Below are positions 11,871 to 20,651 of a stretch of 64,000 nucleotides of DNA, one piece after another. The position numbers were made by a program, and so were the translations under genes. A model generated the notes under the pieces. The model saw only the letters and a list, made by a program, of their open reading frames with translations, did no database searches and was not told the DNA's origin. Location of the stretch: NCBI RefSeq assembly GCF_002797735.1, contig NZ_PGFG01000001.1, positions 2,391,001 through 2,455,000 on the forward strand. Direction: 5' to 3'. Origin of the DNA: Thermoflavifilum aggregans (lineage in GTDB: Bacteria > Bacteroidota > Bacteroidia > Chitinophagales > Chitinophagaceae). How positions within the stretch are numbered: the first letter of the stretch is position 1; every line of letters starts with the position of its first letter.

Positions 11871-12404
11871 TCAGTCTCCTGTTCTGGATTCAAGGGTCTT
11901 CAGCACACCAGCGATGGTTTGCCCGCCGGACTGCAGGGCGCCAATGACCCGATGTGCCGGAGCCTGCAACAGGCCGATCAGTTCCCCGATCAAATCAGCT
12001 TTGGATTTTAACCGGGTTAAGGTTTCCAGTTGACCATCCCCCTCATAAATTTCAGAATCCACATAAGCCAGCTTCAGAATGGGTTTTTCACTCCCCTGTT
12101 CTTTGCGGAAACGGGAAATAATCAGGGCCGGTTCCTTCGGGTTTTCGGTAAAAAAGATGGCTGTTTGTCCTTTCAATGCAGGATAAACGCCTTCATACCG
12201 CGATGCTTCAATAGATTCTAATGCCTTGCGGATGAGCGTATTCTTGGCTACCTTCATTTCAACCTTGCCTTCAAAGCAGGCCCTGCGCAGTTTGTTGACC
12301 TGTTCAACCGTCAAGGCCGAGGAATCGGCCAGATAAAAATGCGGATAGCGGCTGAAGCGTTCCCTGAGCTTATCAATGATTTCGGTTTTCTGTGCTTTAT
12401 TCAT
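11871..12404 (-). CDS. rplJ: 50S ribosomal protein L10
   Basis: This 177-residue protein anchors L7/L12 dimers to the 23S rRNA stalk base. The N-terminal YFLADSSALTVEQVNKLR-like segment and VAKNTLIRKAL are family features. The C-terminal helix that binds L7/L12 is present. Only 16 bases separate it from rplA, leaving no room for the long L10 leader seen in enterobacteria, so any L10 autoregulation must act elsewhere. Confidence 0.96.
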   Translation of the reverse strand: MNKAQKTEIIDKLRERFSRYPHFYLADSSALTVEQVNKLRRACFEGKVEMKVAKNTLIRKALESIEASRYEGVYPALKGQTAIFFTENPKEPALIISRFRKEQGSEKPILKLAYVDSEIYEGDGQLETLTRLKSKADLIGELIGLLQAPAHRVIGALQSGGQTIAGVLKTLESRTGD

Positions 12405-12420
12405 ACACTCTATGCATTAA

Positions 12421-13110
12421 TCAGTTTAATACTGAACGCGGATCAATCTTGATTCCCGGGCTCATGGTGGTAGCCATCGAGATGCTCTTGAGATAGGTTC
12501 CTTTCGCAGTAGGTGGCTTTAACCGAAGAATGGTCTGGATGAATTCATGTGCATTCTCCACAATTTTTTCCGGTGGAAAGGAAACCCTGCCGATGGAAGC
12601 ATGAATAATGCCGGCTTTATCTACCTTAAAGGTAATTTTTCCGCTTTTCACTTCTTTCACAGCCGAGGCTACGTCTTGAGTTACCGTACCCGTTTTAGGA
12701 TTGGGCATCAGGTTCCGGGGGCCAAGGATTTTACCCAGTTTCCCGATTTTAGGCATTACAGATGGAGTGGCAATGATCACATCCACATCCGTCCAGCCGT
12801 TTTCAATCTTTTGGATATATTCATCCAGACCCACATAATCCGCACCTGCCTGTTTGGCTTCTTCTTCCTTATCGGGTGTACACAAAACCAATACTTTACG
12901 GGTTTTACCTGTGCCATGTGGCAGGGTTACCGATCCTCTGATAGCCTGGTCAGCCTTTTTAGGATCTACACCCAGCCGGATATGCATATCTACTGAGCTA
13001 TCAAAACGGGTAGTATTGATATCTTTCAGCAAAGCCGCAGCTTCTGCGAGCGGATATAATTTCGTACGATCAATTTTAGCTTCGGCAGCTTTACGTTTCT
13101 TGGTCAGCAT
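12421..13110 (-). CDS. rplA: 50S ribosomal protein L1
   Basis: This 229-residue protein forms the mobile L1 stalk that handles E-site tRNA. The motifs [19 protein letters not shown] near the N-terminus and [18 protein letters not shown] in the second domain are diagnostic. It is 21 bases downstream of rplK. In many bacteria L1 represses its own rplKA message; no matching leader structure was worked out here. Confidence 0.97.
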   Translation of the reverse strand: MLTKKRKAAEAKIDRTKLYPLAEAAALLKDINTTRFDSSVDMHIRLGVDPKKADQAIRGSVTLPHGTGKTRKVLVLCTPDKEEEAKQAGADYVGLDEYIQKIENGWTDVDVIIATPSVMPKIGKLGKILGPRNLMPNPKTGTVTQDVASAVKEVKSGKITFKVDKAGIIHASIGRVSFPPEKIVENAHEFIQTILRLKPPTAKGTYLKSISMATTMSPGIKIDPRSVLN

Positions 13111-13131
13111 GCGTAAGAAAGATTTAAGCTG

Positions 13132-13575
13132 TTAACGTTCCCAGGGTGCGGTTCCTTCAATCGTGATGCCCATGCTCCGTGCAGTGCCTGCAATCATTTT
13201 CATGGCGCTTTCCAGGGTAAAGCAGTTTAGGTCGGGCATCTTATCCTGAGCAATGGCTTTTACCTGATCCCAGGTAACCTTGCCCACCTTTACCCGATTG
13301 GGTTCTTTCGAACCTGACTGTACCTTGGCTGCTTCCATAAGCTGTGCTGCTGCCGGCGCAGTTTTGATGACAAAATCAAAAGATTTGTCTGCATAAACTG
13401 TAAGAACTACCGGAAGCAGCTTGCCCATCTTGTCCTGCGTACGTGCATTGAACTGCTTGCAGAACTCCATGATGTTGACACCCTTGGAGCCTAGGGCCGG
13501 TCCGATGGGAGGGGCCGGATTTGCCTGACCACCTTTTACCTGAAGCTTTACGTAACCAATGATTTCTTTTGCCAT
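13132..13575 (-). CDS. rplK: 50S ribosomal protein L11
   Basis: This 147-residue protein belongs to the GTPase-associated centre together with L10 and L7/L12. The N-terminal segment [15 protein letters not shown] and the C-terminal [16 protein letters not shown] are hallmarks. It is the first gene after a 97-base gap from nusG that contains a -7 promoter element, so rplKAJL can be transcribed separately from secE-nusG. Confidence 0.97.
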   Translation of the reverse strand: MAKEIIGYVKLQVKGGQANPAPPIGPALGSKGVNIMEFCKQFNARTQDKMGKLLPVVLTVYADKSFDFVIKTAPAAAQLMEAAKVQSGSKEPNRVKVGKVTWDQVKAIAQDKMPDLNCFTLESAMKMIAGTARSMGITIEGTAPWER

Positions 13576-13637
13576 ACTGGAAGGTTTGCTTGGTGTTGCG
13601 AACAGCGGGGCTGTTCTTCCAAATTTTCAAGGGAGCG

Positions 13638-13645
13638 CAAAGATA
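13638..13645 (-). promoter_or_regulatory. Candidate promoter of rplKAJL (-7 element)
   Basis: The minus strand reads TATCTTTG, an exact match to the Bacteroidota TAnnTTTG -7 consensus, about 60 bases upstream of rplK in the nusG-rplK gap. A good TTTG at -33 was not found, so the call rests on the -7 element and position. Confidence 0.6.
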
Positions 13646-13672
13646 TGATAATTCCCGGAAATCTAAAAAAAA

Positions 13673-14239
13673 TCAGCTGATTTTTTCTACCTGCATAAAA
13701 TTCAGTTCTACCGGGGTTGCGCGGCCGAAAATTTTAACGATGACCTTCAGCTTTTTCTTTTCCTCATTGATTTCTTCAATGACTCCGTTGAAATCATTGA
13801 ACGGGCCATCGATAATGCGTACGGTTTCTCCCACGATAAAGGGCTCACTCATGGTTACACCCTGATCGGCGAGTTCATCAGCCTTGCCCAGCATTTTGTT
13901 TACTTCTGATTTGCGCAGGGGAATAGGTTTATCTTTCCCCAGAAAATGGATCACATTCGTCATGTTGTTGATGGCACTGATGATCTCGTCGGTAAGCTTG
14001 CCTTCCACCACTTCAATCATTACATATCCGGGATAAAAATTTCTTTCCCGCATCACCTTCTTGCCCGACTGAATTTTGTATACTTTTTCTACAGGTACAA
14101 ATACTTGTTTAATGATATCGCCCCAGCCGGAGCGGCGGATTTCCAGGTCAAGATATTCCTTGACTTTTTTTTCTTTCCCGCTGATAACCCTAAGCACATA
14201 CCAGCGTGTTTCTTGTGTGGGGCTGGTTACAGCATCCAT
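13673..14239 (-). CDS. nusG: Transcription termination/antitermination factor NusG
   Basis: This 188-residue protein binds the RNA polymerase clamp helices and couples transcription to translation or Rho. The N-terminal NGN domain (WYVLRVISGKEKKVKEYL) is followed by the KOW domain (EPFIVGETVRIIDGPF). Its ATG shares one base with the secE stop codon, which indicates translational coupling. Length and context are standard. Confidence 0.96.
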   Translation of the reverse strand: MDAVTSPTQETRWYVLRVISGKEKKVKEYLDLEIRRSGWGDIIKQVFVPVEKVYKIQSGKKVMRERNFYPGYVMIEVVEGKLTDEIISAINNMTNVIHFLGKDKPIPLRKSEVNKMLGKADELADQGVTMSEPFIVGETVRIIDGPFNDFNGVIEEINEEKKKLKVIVKIFGRATPVELNFMQVEKIS

Positions 14240-14433
14240 TATGAGAACAGTTTATAATAGTATTGCAATACAGTACTGGATAGCAGATCCATGAGCCAGA
14301 CGATCACGGTAGCCAGAATGGTCGTAGCCAGTACCACCATGGTGGAGGATTGCAATTGCTCCCACGAAGGCCAGGAGACTTTATGAACCAGCTCATGGTA
14401 GCTTTCCTGAATATAATTGGCTATCTTATTCAT
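14239..14433 (-). CDS. secE: Preprotein translocase subunit SecE
   Basis: This 64-residue single-span inner-membrane protein stabilises SecY. A cytoplasmic amphipathic part with ESYHELVHKVSWPSWEQL is followed by one hydrophobic helix (residues ~32-55). The short one-helix form is normal outside the enterobacteria. It lies between tRNA-Trp and nusG, the usual arrangement, and overlaps nusG by one base. Confidence 0.95.
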   Translation of the reverse strand: MNKIANYIQESYHELVHKVSWPSWEQLQSSTMVVLATTILATVIVWLMDLLSSTVLQYYYKLFS

Positions 14434-14453
14434 CGCTGAAATTTGGAAATCGG

Positions 14454-14526
<73 letters not shown>

Positions 14527-14568
14527 AAAGCCAAATGCCCCAACCCGTGGGCGGGGCTTTAGGAGTTT

Positions 14569-14595
14569 ACCTGTTTACTGAGACAGAAAACAGGT
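14569..14595 (-). other. Inverted repeat downstream of tuf
   Basis: Arms 14569-14576 and 14588-14595 (ACCTGTTT and its complement) are perfect over 8 bp with an 11-base loop, between the tuf stop and tRNA-Trp. There is no T-run on the minus strand, so a processing or stability hairpin is more likely than a terminator. Confidence 0.4.
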
Positions 14596-14607
14596 GAAAG
14601 ATTCATG

Positions 14608-15795
14608 TTATTTCAGGATTTCGGTTACCTGGCCTGCACCCACCGTACGTCCGCCTTCGCGGATAGCGAATTTGAGCCCTTTTTCCATAGCAATGGGAGC
14701 GATCAGGTGAACGGTCAGGGAAACATTATCGCCTGGCATCACCATTTCTACGCCCTGGGGCAATTCCACTTCACCAGTAACGTCGGTTGTACGGAAATAG
14801 AACTGCGGACGGTAATGGTTGAAGAACGGGGTATGCCGGCCTCCTTCTTCCTTGCTCAGCACATACACTTCGCATTTGAAGTCGGTATGCGGAGTGATGG
14901 ATCCAGGCTGACAAATGACCATTCCCCGGCGGATATCTTTCTTTTCAATACCACGGAGCAGCAATCCGGCATTATCACCAGCCTGTCCTTCTTCCAGAAT
15001 TTTCTTGAACATTTCCACGCCGGTAACGGTGGTTTTGAGAGGTTCATGGACAAATCCCACAATTTCCACGTTGTCACCCACCTTCACCTTTCCGCGTTCA
15101 ATTCTGCCGGTAGCTACCGTACCGCGACCGGTAATGGAAAATACATCTTCGATGGACATCAGGAAAGGTTGATCGATAGGCCGGGGCGGAAGCGGGATAT
15201 AATTGTCTACAGCATCCATCAATTCTTCGATGGCTTTTACCCATTTTTCTTCGCCAGCCAGTGCACCGGTAGCAGATCCTTTGATAATCGGTGTGTTGTC
15301 ACCGTCGAATCCATAGAAGTTCAGCAATTCGCGGACTTCAATTTCCACCAGCTCCAGCAATTCCGGATCATCCACCAGATCCACCTTATTCAGGAATACC
15401 ACAATACGGGGCACACCCACCTGACGAGCAAGCAGCAGGTGTTCTTTGGTCTGCGGCATCGGGCCATCGGTAGCAGCTACTACCAGAATAGCACCATCCA
15501 TCTGGGCTGCACCGGTAATCATGTTCTTCACATAGTCGGCATGTCCGGGGCAATCCACGTGTGCATAATGACGGTTGGCCGTCTGGTATTCCACATGGGC
15601 TGTGTTAATGGTAATACCTCTTTCTTTTTCTTCAGGAGCCGCATCAATTTCATCATAGCTTTTCTTTTCGGCCAGCCCTTTTTGTGATAATACATAAGTG
15701 ATGGCTGCCGTTAATGTGGTCTTCCCGTGGTCAATATGACCAATCGTACCAATGTTCACATGGGGCTTATCCCTTTTAAAGACTTCTTTTGCCAT
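14608..15795 (-). CDS. tuf: Elongation factor Tu
   Basis: This 395-residue GTPase delivers aminoacyl-tRNA to the ribosome. The P-loop GHIDHGKTT, the DCPGHADY switch II region and NKVD are in place, followed by beta-barrel domains 2 and 3. It is preceded by four tRNA genes and followed by tRNA-Trp and secE, the classical tufB arrangement. No Shine-Dalgarno sequence is seen before the ATG. A 360-residue plus-strand frame opposite it is a shadow. Confidence 0.98.
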   Translation of the reverse strand: MAKEVFKRDKPHVNIGTIGHIDHGKTTLTAAITYVLSQKGLAEKKSYDEIDAAPEEKERGITINTAHVEYQTANRHYAHVDCPGHADYVKNMITGAAQMDGAILVVAATDGPMPQTKEHLLLARQVGVPRIVVFLNKVDLVDDPELLELVEIEVRELLNFYGFDGDNTPIIKGSATGALAGEEKWVKAIEELMDAVDNYIPLPPRPIDQPFLMSIEDVFSITGRGTVATGRIERGKVKVGDNVEIVGFVHEPLKTTVTGVEMFKKILEEGQAGDNAGLLLRGIEKKDIRRGMVICQPGSITPHTDFKCEVYVLSKEEGGRHTPFFNHYRPQFYFRTTDVTGEVELPQGVEMVMPGDNVSLTVHLIAPIAMEKGLKFAIREGGRTVGAGQVTEILK

Positions 15796-15938
15796 TGTGA
15801 TGTGTTTTTAAAACTGTGGTGTTTGAATATTAAAAAAATAAATTTCCTGGTTTTTCTCTGGATTGCAGCGTTTTCGCCTGTTGGCAAACAGGCTTCTTCC
15901 GCTTCCTCATATCCACACTGTCCTTCGCTGCATTCCTG

Positions 15939-16011
<73 letters not shown>

Positions 16012-16017
16012 TTGCTG

Positions 16018-16090
16018 AGCGGGAGACGAGGCTCGAACCCGCGACCTACAGCTTGGAAGGCTGTCGCTCTACCAACTGAGCTACTCCCGC
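16018..16090 (-). tRNA. tRNA-Gly (TCC anticodon)
   Basis: The 73-nt cloverleaf has a 7-bp acceptor stem (GCGGGAG with CTCCCGC), anticodon loop CTTCCAA giving TCC, and T-loop TTCGAGC. It is separated from tRNA-Thr(GGT) by six bases. Confidence 0.95.
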
Positions 16091-16160
16091 ATACCCTGCC
16101 TGCGCGCAGGCAGGAAAGAACTTATGCTGATCAGAAGGCATGCACACCCTCTGTGGAACG

Positions 16161-16243
16161 TGGGCAGGAGAGGATTCGAACCTCTGAAGTCGTAAGACAG
16201 CGGATTTACAGTCCGCCCCATTTGACCGCTCTGGAACCTGCCC
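16161..16243 (-). tRNA. tRNA-Tyr (GTA anticodon)
   Basis: This is an 83-nt class II tRNA with a long variable arm, a 7-bp acceptor stem (GGGCAGG with CCTGCCC), anticodon loop containing GTA, and T-loop TTCGAAT. Confidence 0.95.
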
Positions 16244-16352
16244 GTATATTTCTTTCAAGACAGCCCTGAAAAATAGCCATATTACCGGCTTTCTAACCCT
16301 AACCCTTCTATCAACGAACCAGATTGCGCAGGCCGACTCAGCCAGGGCTGCG

Positions 16353-16426
16353 AGCCAGCAGAGGGATTCGAACCCCCGACCAGCTGATTACAAATCAGCT
16401 GCTCTGGCCAACTGAGCTATGCTGGC
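16353..16426 (-). tRNA. tRNA-Thr (TGT anticodon)
   Basis: The 74-nt cloverleaf has anticodon loop TTTGTAA giving TGT, a 7-bp acceptor stem (GCCAGCA with TGCTGGC), and T-loop TTCGAAT. It is the first tRNA of the tRNA-tuf transcript. Confidence 0.95.
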
Positions 16427-16544
16427 AAATTTATATTTTCTGCCTCTCGGCAGACAGGCTGCCCGCCAATAGGCAGGACTGACGCTCAGCCACAATCAGC
16501 AATAAAAAAGAACAACACCCCAACTCCCTTCAAATTTGGGAATG

Positions 16545-16552
16545 CAAAAGTA
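16545..16552 (-). promoter_or_regulatory. Candidate promoter of the tRNA-tuf operon (-7 element)
   Basis: The minus strand reads TACTTTTG, matching TAnnTTTG, about 120 bases upstream of the first tRNA and downstream of the hpf terminator. A clear -33 TTTG was not found. Position between a terminator and a stable-RNA operon supports it. Confidence 0.55.
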
Positions 16553-16662
16553 ATTGAAAAGTTTTAATTCTGAAATTTCTTGAGCAAACTTTTATCCTGT
16601 TCCTTCCGTACAAACGAATCCGGGAGTTTCATAGCTTTCCGGGTTTTGAAAAAAATAATCAT

Positions 16663-16689
16663 AAAAAATCCCGCCACAAGGGCGGGATA
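16663..16689 (-). terminator. Rho-independent terminator after hpf
   Basis: An 8-bp GC-rich stem (ATCCCGCC with GGCGGGAT) with a short loop is followed on the minus strand by six T. It begins 6 bases after the hpf stop and separates hpf from the tRNA-tuf operon. Confidence 0.9.
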
Positions 16690-16694
16690 TATAT

Positions 16695-16997
16695 TCAGGA
16701 TTGATAAAGCTTCTCTTTCTGTCGCTTTATCTGCGTGAGAACCGCATCCAATGCAAGATCAAAAGATTCTTCAAATGACTTGGAGCTTTGTTTTACAAAA
16801 AACTGATGTTTGGGAATGGACACCTTGATTTCCACTACCTTATCCTTGATCTGATGCACCACATTGTCCAGTTTCATAAAGACTTCTACATCCACAATGC
16901 GGTCATGTACATTTTCCAGCTTCGATAATTTTTTGTGTACATGATCCAGCAATTTTCTGTCGGGCTCGAAATGCACGGCCTGAATGTGTAGGTTCAT
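16695..16997 (-). CDS. hpf: Ribosome hibernation-promoting factor, short form
   Basis: This 100-residue protein has the beta-alpha-beta-beta-beta-alpha HPF/RaiA fold: MNLHIQAVHFEPDRKLLDHV, then the VEVFMKLDN strand, VEIKVSIPKHQFFVKQSS and a C-terminal basic helix ending in QIKRQKEKLYQ. In the family it binds the 30S decoding region and inactivates ribosomes in stationary phase. It lacks the long-form C-terminal dimerisation domain. It is downstream of xerC in a usual Bacteroidota order and is followed by its own terminator. Confidence 0.93.
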   Translation of the reverse strand: MNLHIQAVHFEPDRKLLDHVHKKLSKLENVHDRIVDVEVFMKLDNVVHQIKDKVVEIKVSIPKHQFFVKQSSKSFEESFDLALDAVLTQIKRQKEKLYQS

Positions 16998-17119
16998 AGC
17001 TTATAAGGTTTAAAAGATGAGAAAATAGAGCACCAGATATCTGTGCTGTTATCAATATGGAAGATAAAACAATTTCCCTGAATGATCAATATGATTTTTT
17101 ACATTTATTGTTGACGGCT

Positions 17120-18028
17120 TTACCCACGGGGATGAGCCTGTTTGTGGATTTCCTTTAATTGTGCGATAGAGTTGTGTACGTACACTTGGGTAGCAGCCAA
17201 GCTGCTGTGTCCAAGCAGTTCCCGGATAGCTTGCAAATCCGCACCGGCATTGAGCAAATGCGTGGCGAAGGTATGCCGCAATACGTGGGGGCTAGCCTTG
17301 CTAAGCGTGCTTATCTGAGTGAGATAGCGATGAACAATCCGATAAAGATATTTGGCGTAAAGAGGTTTACCTTTTTCTGTAAGCACCAGACAATCTTCAT
17401 ATTGATTTCCAAATGCGGACTGACGCTGTTGCTGATAGTTGAGCAGCAATTGTTCCAATCCCGGCCCCAGTGGAATGAACCGATATTTGCTGCCTTTCCC
17501 CAAAACCCGCATCCAGTGCTGCTGCCTGTCCCAATCGCTTTGTTTCAATCCTGCCAGTTCCGAAAGCCGCATGCCTGTATGATAAAATAAGGCTAAAATG
17601 AGCTTGTGGGTAATGCCTGCAATGCCTTCCGGAAATGCACAGGTATGAAAAAGCCTGTCAACCTCTTCCTGCTTTAAAAATGCCGGCAGGCGTTTTTGCT
17701 TTCTGGGAAGCACCACCCGTCCAAAAGGATCATGGTCTGTCCACCCCTGCTGGTGAGCATACCTGAGCCAGCATCTCACGGCAGAAAGCTTTCGTCTGAT
17801 GGTAGCGGCACTGGACGACCGTTCGGCCAGCTCAGCTGCCCATGAACGAATATGCATGGCATTCAACTCCCTGACTTCATGAAATGTTCCATAAATGGTC
17901 AGGAAGCTGAGAAAATCTTCAATATCATGCCTGTAAGCTATCAGGGTATGGCGGGAGTAACGCTTTTCAAAAGCCAGATGCTCCAAAAAGCGCTGTAACT
18001 GTTCCTGAATGAAAATTTCGGGATGCAT
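17120..18028 (-). CDS. xerC: Tyrosine recombinase XerC-type
   Basis: This 302-residue site-specific recombinase resolves chromosome dimers at dif. The N-terminal SAM-like DNA-binding domain covers residues ~8-95. The catalytic set is complete: Arg154 (TGMRLSEL), Lys178 (GKGSK), His248 and Arg251 (HVLRHTFATH), His274 (LGHSS) and nucleophile Tyr283 (QVYVH). It follows rpsU by 71 bases. XerC and XerD cannot be separated firmly without a comparison; XerC is chosen from the rpsU-xerC-hpf order common in the phylum. Confidence 0.88.
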   Translation of the reverse strand: MHPEIFIQEQLQRFLEHLAFEKRYSRHTLIAYRHDIEDFLSFLTIYGTFHEVRELNAMHIRSWAAELAERSSSAATIRRKLSAVRCWLRYAHQQGWTDHDPFGRVVLPRKQKRLPAFLKQEEVDRLFHTCAFPEGIAGITHKLILALFYHTGMRLSELAGLKQSDWDRQQHWMRVLGKGSKYRFIPLGPGLEQLLLNYQQQRQSAFGNQYEDCLVLTEKGKPLYAKYLYRIVHRYLTQISTLSKASPHVLRHTFATHLLNAGADLQAIRELLGHSSLAATQVYVHNSIAQLKEIHKQAHPRG

Positions 18029-18099
18029 TACCCGAAATTACAAATTCCCGGAAGGAAATATCACGAAAAGAAGGAAGAAAAAGGATGAAAAGCTGAAGA

Positions 18100-18300
18100 T
18101 TACTTTTTTTCTATCTTGCCGGCAGCAATTTTAGCGCGGTAGATAGCACGCTGGATTTCATTTCTGCGCTTTACCGACGGTTTTACGTATGCTTGCCGCT
18201 CGCGAAGTTGCTGAAGAATACGGGCCTTTTCGAATTTTTTCTTGTATTTTTTCAGGGCTTTATCAATATTTTCGCATTCTTTGGCATCGATAATCAGCAT
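18100..18300 (-). CDS. rpsU: 30S ribosomal protein S21
   Basis: This 66-residue basic protein binds the 30S platform near the 16S 3' end. The sequence begins MLIIDAKECENIDKALKKYK and contains the RRNEIQRAIYRAK helix. The start is fixed by a strong Shine-Dalgarno sequence (AAAGGAG, 18306-18312) five bases before the ATG, which is exceptional in this window. In Flavobacterium, S21 helps sequester the 16S anti-Shine-Dalgarno, and rpsU is translationally autoregulated through its own Shine-Dalgarno; the same logic is likely here. Confidence 0.95.
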   Translation of the reverse strand: MLIIDAKECENIDKALKKYKKKFEKARILQQLRERQAYVKPSVKRRNEIQRAIYRAKIAAGKIEKK

Positions 18301-18305
18301 AAGGT

Positions 18306-18312
18306 CTCCTTT
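18306..18312 (-). promoter_or_regulatory. Strong Shine-Dalgarno of rpsU
   Basis: The minus strand reads AAAGGAG, five bases before the rpsU ATG. Neighbouring genes such as tuf, rpoB and exbB lack such a sequence, as expected for Bacteroidota. This probably marks S21-dependent autoregulation. Confidence 0.8.
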
Positions 18313-18326
18313 ATTTTTTGGAGCTG

Positions 18327-18334
18327 CAAAGTTA
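18327..18334 (-). promoter_or_regulatory. Candidate rpsU promoter (-7 element)
   Basis: The minus strand reads TAACTTTG, an exact TAnnTTTG match, 27 bases upstream of the rpsU ATG. The predicted start leaves a short leader that contains the Shine-Dalgarno sequence. Confidence 0.65.
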
Positions 18335-18379
18335 TAGTTTTCTCTGAAAATTCAATCACAACACCATACATTTTTCCTT

Positions 18380-18985
18380 ATGTTCACAGGATTGATCCAA
18401 ACAACAGGTACAGTAGCAGATGTAAAACGGGAAGGCCTGAATACTGTTTTCGTGATTGAATCGTCTATTTCCGGGGAATTGCATCCGGATGAAAGTGTTT
18501 CCCATGATGGCGTATGCCTGACCATTACCGAATGCACGGCCAGCCAGCACATAGTGGTGGCTGTACAGGAAACGCTGAAAAAAACCAACCTCGGGCAACG
18601 CAAACCCGGTGACCTCATCAACCTGGAAAGGGCTCTTAGCCTACAGGATCGGCTCGGAGGACATTTTGTACAGGGACATGTGGATACGGTGGCTGTTTGT
18701 ACCGAAAAAAAAGAAACAGACGGAAGCTGGGAATATTGCTTTTCTTATCCGCAAAGCTTTGCAGACTACGTGATTGAAAAAGGTTCCGTGTGCATCAACG
18801 GCATCAGCCTTACCTGTTTTGATGTAAAACCCGGGCAATTTCGCGTAGCCATCATCCCCTACACCTATGCCCATACCAACATCCGCCTGGTTGAACCCGG
18901 CCATCAGGTGAATCTGGAGTTTGATATGTTGGGTAAATACGTTGTCGCTCTCGCTAAACAATATTTTTCTGCGGCTCATCCATGA
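18380..18985 (+). CDS. ribE: Riboflavin synthase, alpha subunit
   Basis: This 201-residue enzyme dismutates two 6,7-dimethyl-8-ribityllumazine molecules to riboflavin. It has the conserved N-terminus MFTGLIQTTGTV and two lumazine-binding barrel repeats; the second contains GSVCINGISLTCF, and GGHFVQGHVDT links the two. The gene is divergent from rpsU. Its stop overlaps the start of the following glycosyltransferase by 4 bases (ATGA), so the two are co-translated although functionally unrelated. Confidence 0.95.
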   Translation: MFTGLIQTTGTVADVKREGLNTVFVIESSISGELHPDESVSHDGVCLTITECTASQHIVVAVQETLKKTNLGQRKPGDLINLERALSLQDRLGGHFVQGHVDTVAVCTEKKETDGSWEYCFSYPQSFADYVIEKGSVCINGISLTCFDVKPGQFRVAIIPYTYAHTNIRLVEPGHQVNLEFDMLGKYVVALAKQYFSAAHP

Positions 18986-19902
18986 AATCCCTCTGCATCA
19001 TAGTGCCTGTGTATAATGAAGCGGGAAACATCCGCCCGCTGTACGACAGCATCCGGCAATACATAGCGTCTCTGCCTGTCAATACTTGGGCTCTGCTTTT
19101 TATAGACGATGGCAGTACCGACGGCACATTTGAACGCATTCGGGAACTGGCAGCAAAAGACAACCGGGTGCAGGCTATTTCCTTTTCCCGGCACTTCGGC
19201 CACCAGGCTGCCCTGATGGCCGGCATCCAGGCTGCTGATGCCGATTGGCTGGTGACCATGGATGGTGATCTGCAACATCCACCTCACCTGATTGGCTCCA
19301 TGACAGAACTTATGGAGAGTGGATACGACATTGTGCATGTACAGCAAATTGCCAGAGAAAAAGGACTGAAATCATGGTTGAGCAAATGTTTTTACAAATG
19401 CTATAATTTTTTGTCTGAAACCCCTGTAACACCCCATGCTGCTGATTTTAAAATGTTTAACCGGAAAGTAAGGGAGGCTTTGCTTCAGTTTCATGAAAAT
19501 GCCTTGTTCGTCCGTGGATTGATGCACTGGGTGGGCTTCAGAAGTACGGTGATCACCTACGAAAAACCACCCAGAAATAGCGGTGCTACGAAATATCCTC
19601 TGCACAAACAACTCCAGCTTGCCTGGGATGCGCTGATTTCATTTAGCTTCCGGCCTTTGCGACTGGTATTCTTTTCGGGTTTTCTGATCGGAAGCCTGGC
19701 TTTTCTGTTTGCCATCATAGCTATTGTAAGTTATCTGTTTGGTAAAACGGTTCCCGGATGGACGTCCCTGTTGCTGTGCATCCTGTTTCTGGGCAGCCTG
19801 CAGCTCATAGCCATAGGCCTGCTGGGTGAATATCTCGGAAAAGTTTATGAAGAAACGAAGAAACGGCCGCTGTACCTGATCCGGGAAACTATTAACCGGT
19901 AA
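18982..19902 (+). CDS. Polyprenyl-phosphate glycosyltransferase family 2 (DPM1/GtrB-like)
   Basis: This 306-residue GT2 enzyme has an N-terminal GT-A domain with IIVPVYNEAGNI, the nucleotide-binding DDGSTDGT and the metal-binding MDGDLQHPP. Two hydrophobic helices near the C-terminus (residues ~230-285) anchor it in the inner membrane. Relatives transfer a sugar from a nucleotide donor to undecaprenyl phosphate for later flipping and transfer. The large multi-span protein at 20652, which has a GT-C-like layout, may use such a donor; that link is inference. Start chosen from the ATGA overlap with ribE. Confidence 0.88.
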   Translation: MKSLCIIVPVYNEAGNIRPLYDSIRQYIASLPVNTWALLFIDDGSTDGTFERIRELAAKDNRVQAISFSRHFGHQAALMAGIQAADADWLVTMDGDLQHPPHLIGSMTELMESGYDIVHVQQIAREKGLKSWLSKCFYKCYNFLSETPVTPHAADFKMFNRKVREALLQFHENALFVRGLMHWVGFRSTVITYEKPPRNSGATKYPLHKQLQLAWDALISFSFRPLRLVFFSGFLIGSLAFLFAIIAIVSYLFGKTVPGWTSLLLCILFLGSLQLIAIGLLGEYLGKVYEETKKRPLYLIRETINR

Positions 19903-19914
19903 ACATTTCACGCT

Positions 19915-20625
19915 TCAGCATGCACAGGCGCGGATCATGTATTGACCTCCCAGAGGTATCCGGGCCAGCCAGCGTTCAGCCTTTCGCAAGGGCTGAAAAA
20001 TGCGGTATAAGGGAAAGAAAATATAATATCGGCAGGTTTCTACCTTCCAGCCTGCATCACGCAGCAGCTGCCCTGCCTCCGAAGCTGCCAACAGTTTTAC
20101 GCCGCGATCAAATACACAGGTGCGGACAAAATAACGAGTAAGTGGATTGAAAGGATTATGCTCAAAAACATAAATCCGTCCCTGCGGACGGGCTACCCTA
20201 CGTGCCTCCTGCAAAACAGCCAGACGCTTGTCATGCCTGACATGATGCAATACACCAGCCATAAAAATCACATCAAAACCTGCAGAATCAAAAGGCAGTT
20301 GCCGTCCATCATAACGGATGAAAGGCACACCTGGCAGCCGGCGTTCCTGTGCTACTGCAATGCTTTCTGCCGATACATCCACACCGGTTAGTTGCCAAGA
20401 AGGAAAAGATTGCTGCATATATGCCGTACACAGGCCGTCTCCGCAACCCAGATCCAGCACATATTGACCTTCATCGGATTCATACTGGGCAAGGATTTGT
20501 ATTTTTAGTCGGGCAAAATAGGCTGACCTAGCACCTGATAACCGGATATTGGCATCATGAAGCTCCCTGTAATGCCTGGCAAAAGCATCGAAATCCTGCT
20601 TATCGGCTGGCAAAGGATGCTTCAT
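19915..20625 (-). CDS. Class I SAM-dependent methyltransferase
   Basis: This 236-residue protein has the SAM-binding motif VLDLGCGDGLCTAYM near residue 60, an acidic motif GVDVSAESIAVAQ, and the methyltransferase-11 type FDVIFMAGVLHHV. The C-terminal part has a hydrophobic stretch (CRYYIFFPLYRIFQPL) that may sit on the membrane. The substrate cannot be read from the sequence. It converges on the glycosyltransferase gene (12-base gap) and diverges from the membrane protein gene at 20652. Confidence 0.85.
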   Translation of the reverse strand: MKHPLPADKQDFDAFARHYRELHDANIRLSGARSAYFARLKIQILAQYESDEGQYVLDLGCGDGLCTAYMQQSFPSWQLTGVDVSAESIAVAQERRLPGVPFIRYDGRQLPFDSAGFDVIFMAGVLHHVRHDKRLAVLQEARRVARPQGRIYVFEHNPFNPLTRYFVRTCVFDRGVKLLAASEAGQLLRDAGWKVETCRYYIFFPLYRIFQPLRKAERWLARIPLGGQYMIRACAC

Positions 20626-20651
20626 GCGTACAATGATAACATTTTTCTGAT

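Noticed and set aside
14605..15687. 360-codon plus-strand frame opposite tuf
   Set aside because: Shadow of the highly biased tuf coding sequence.
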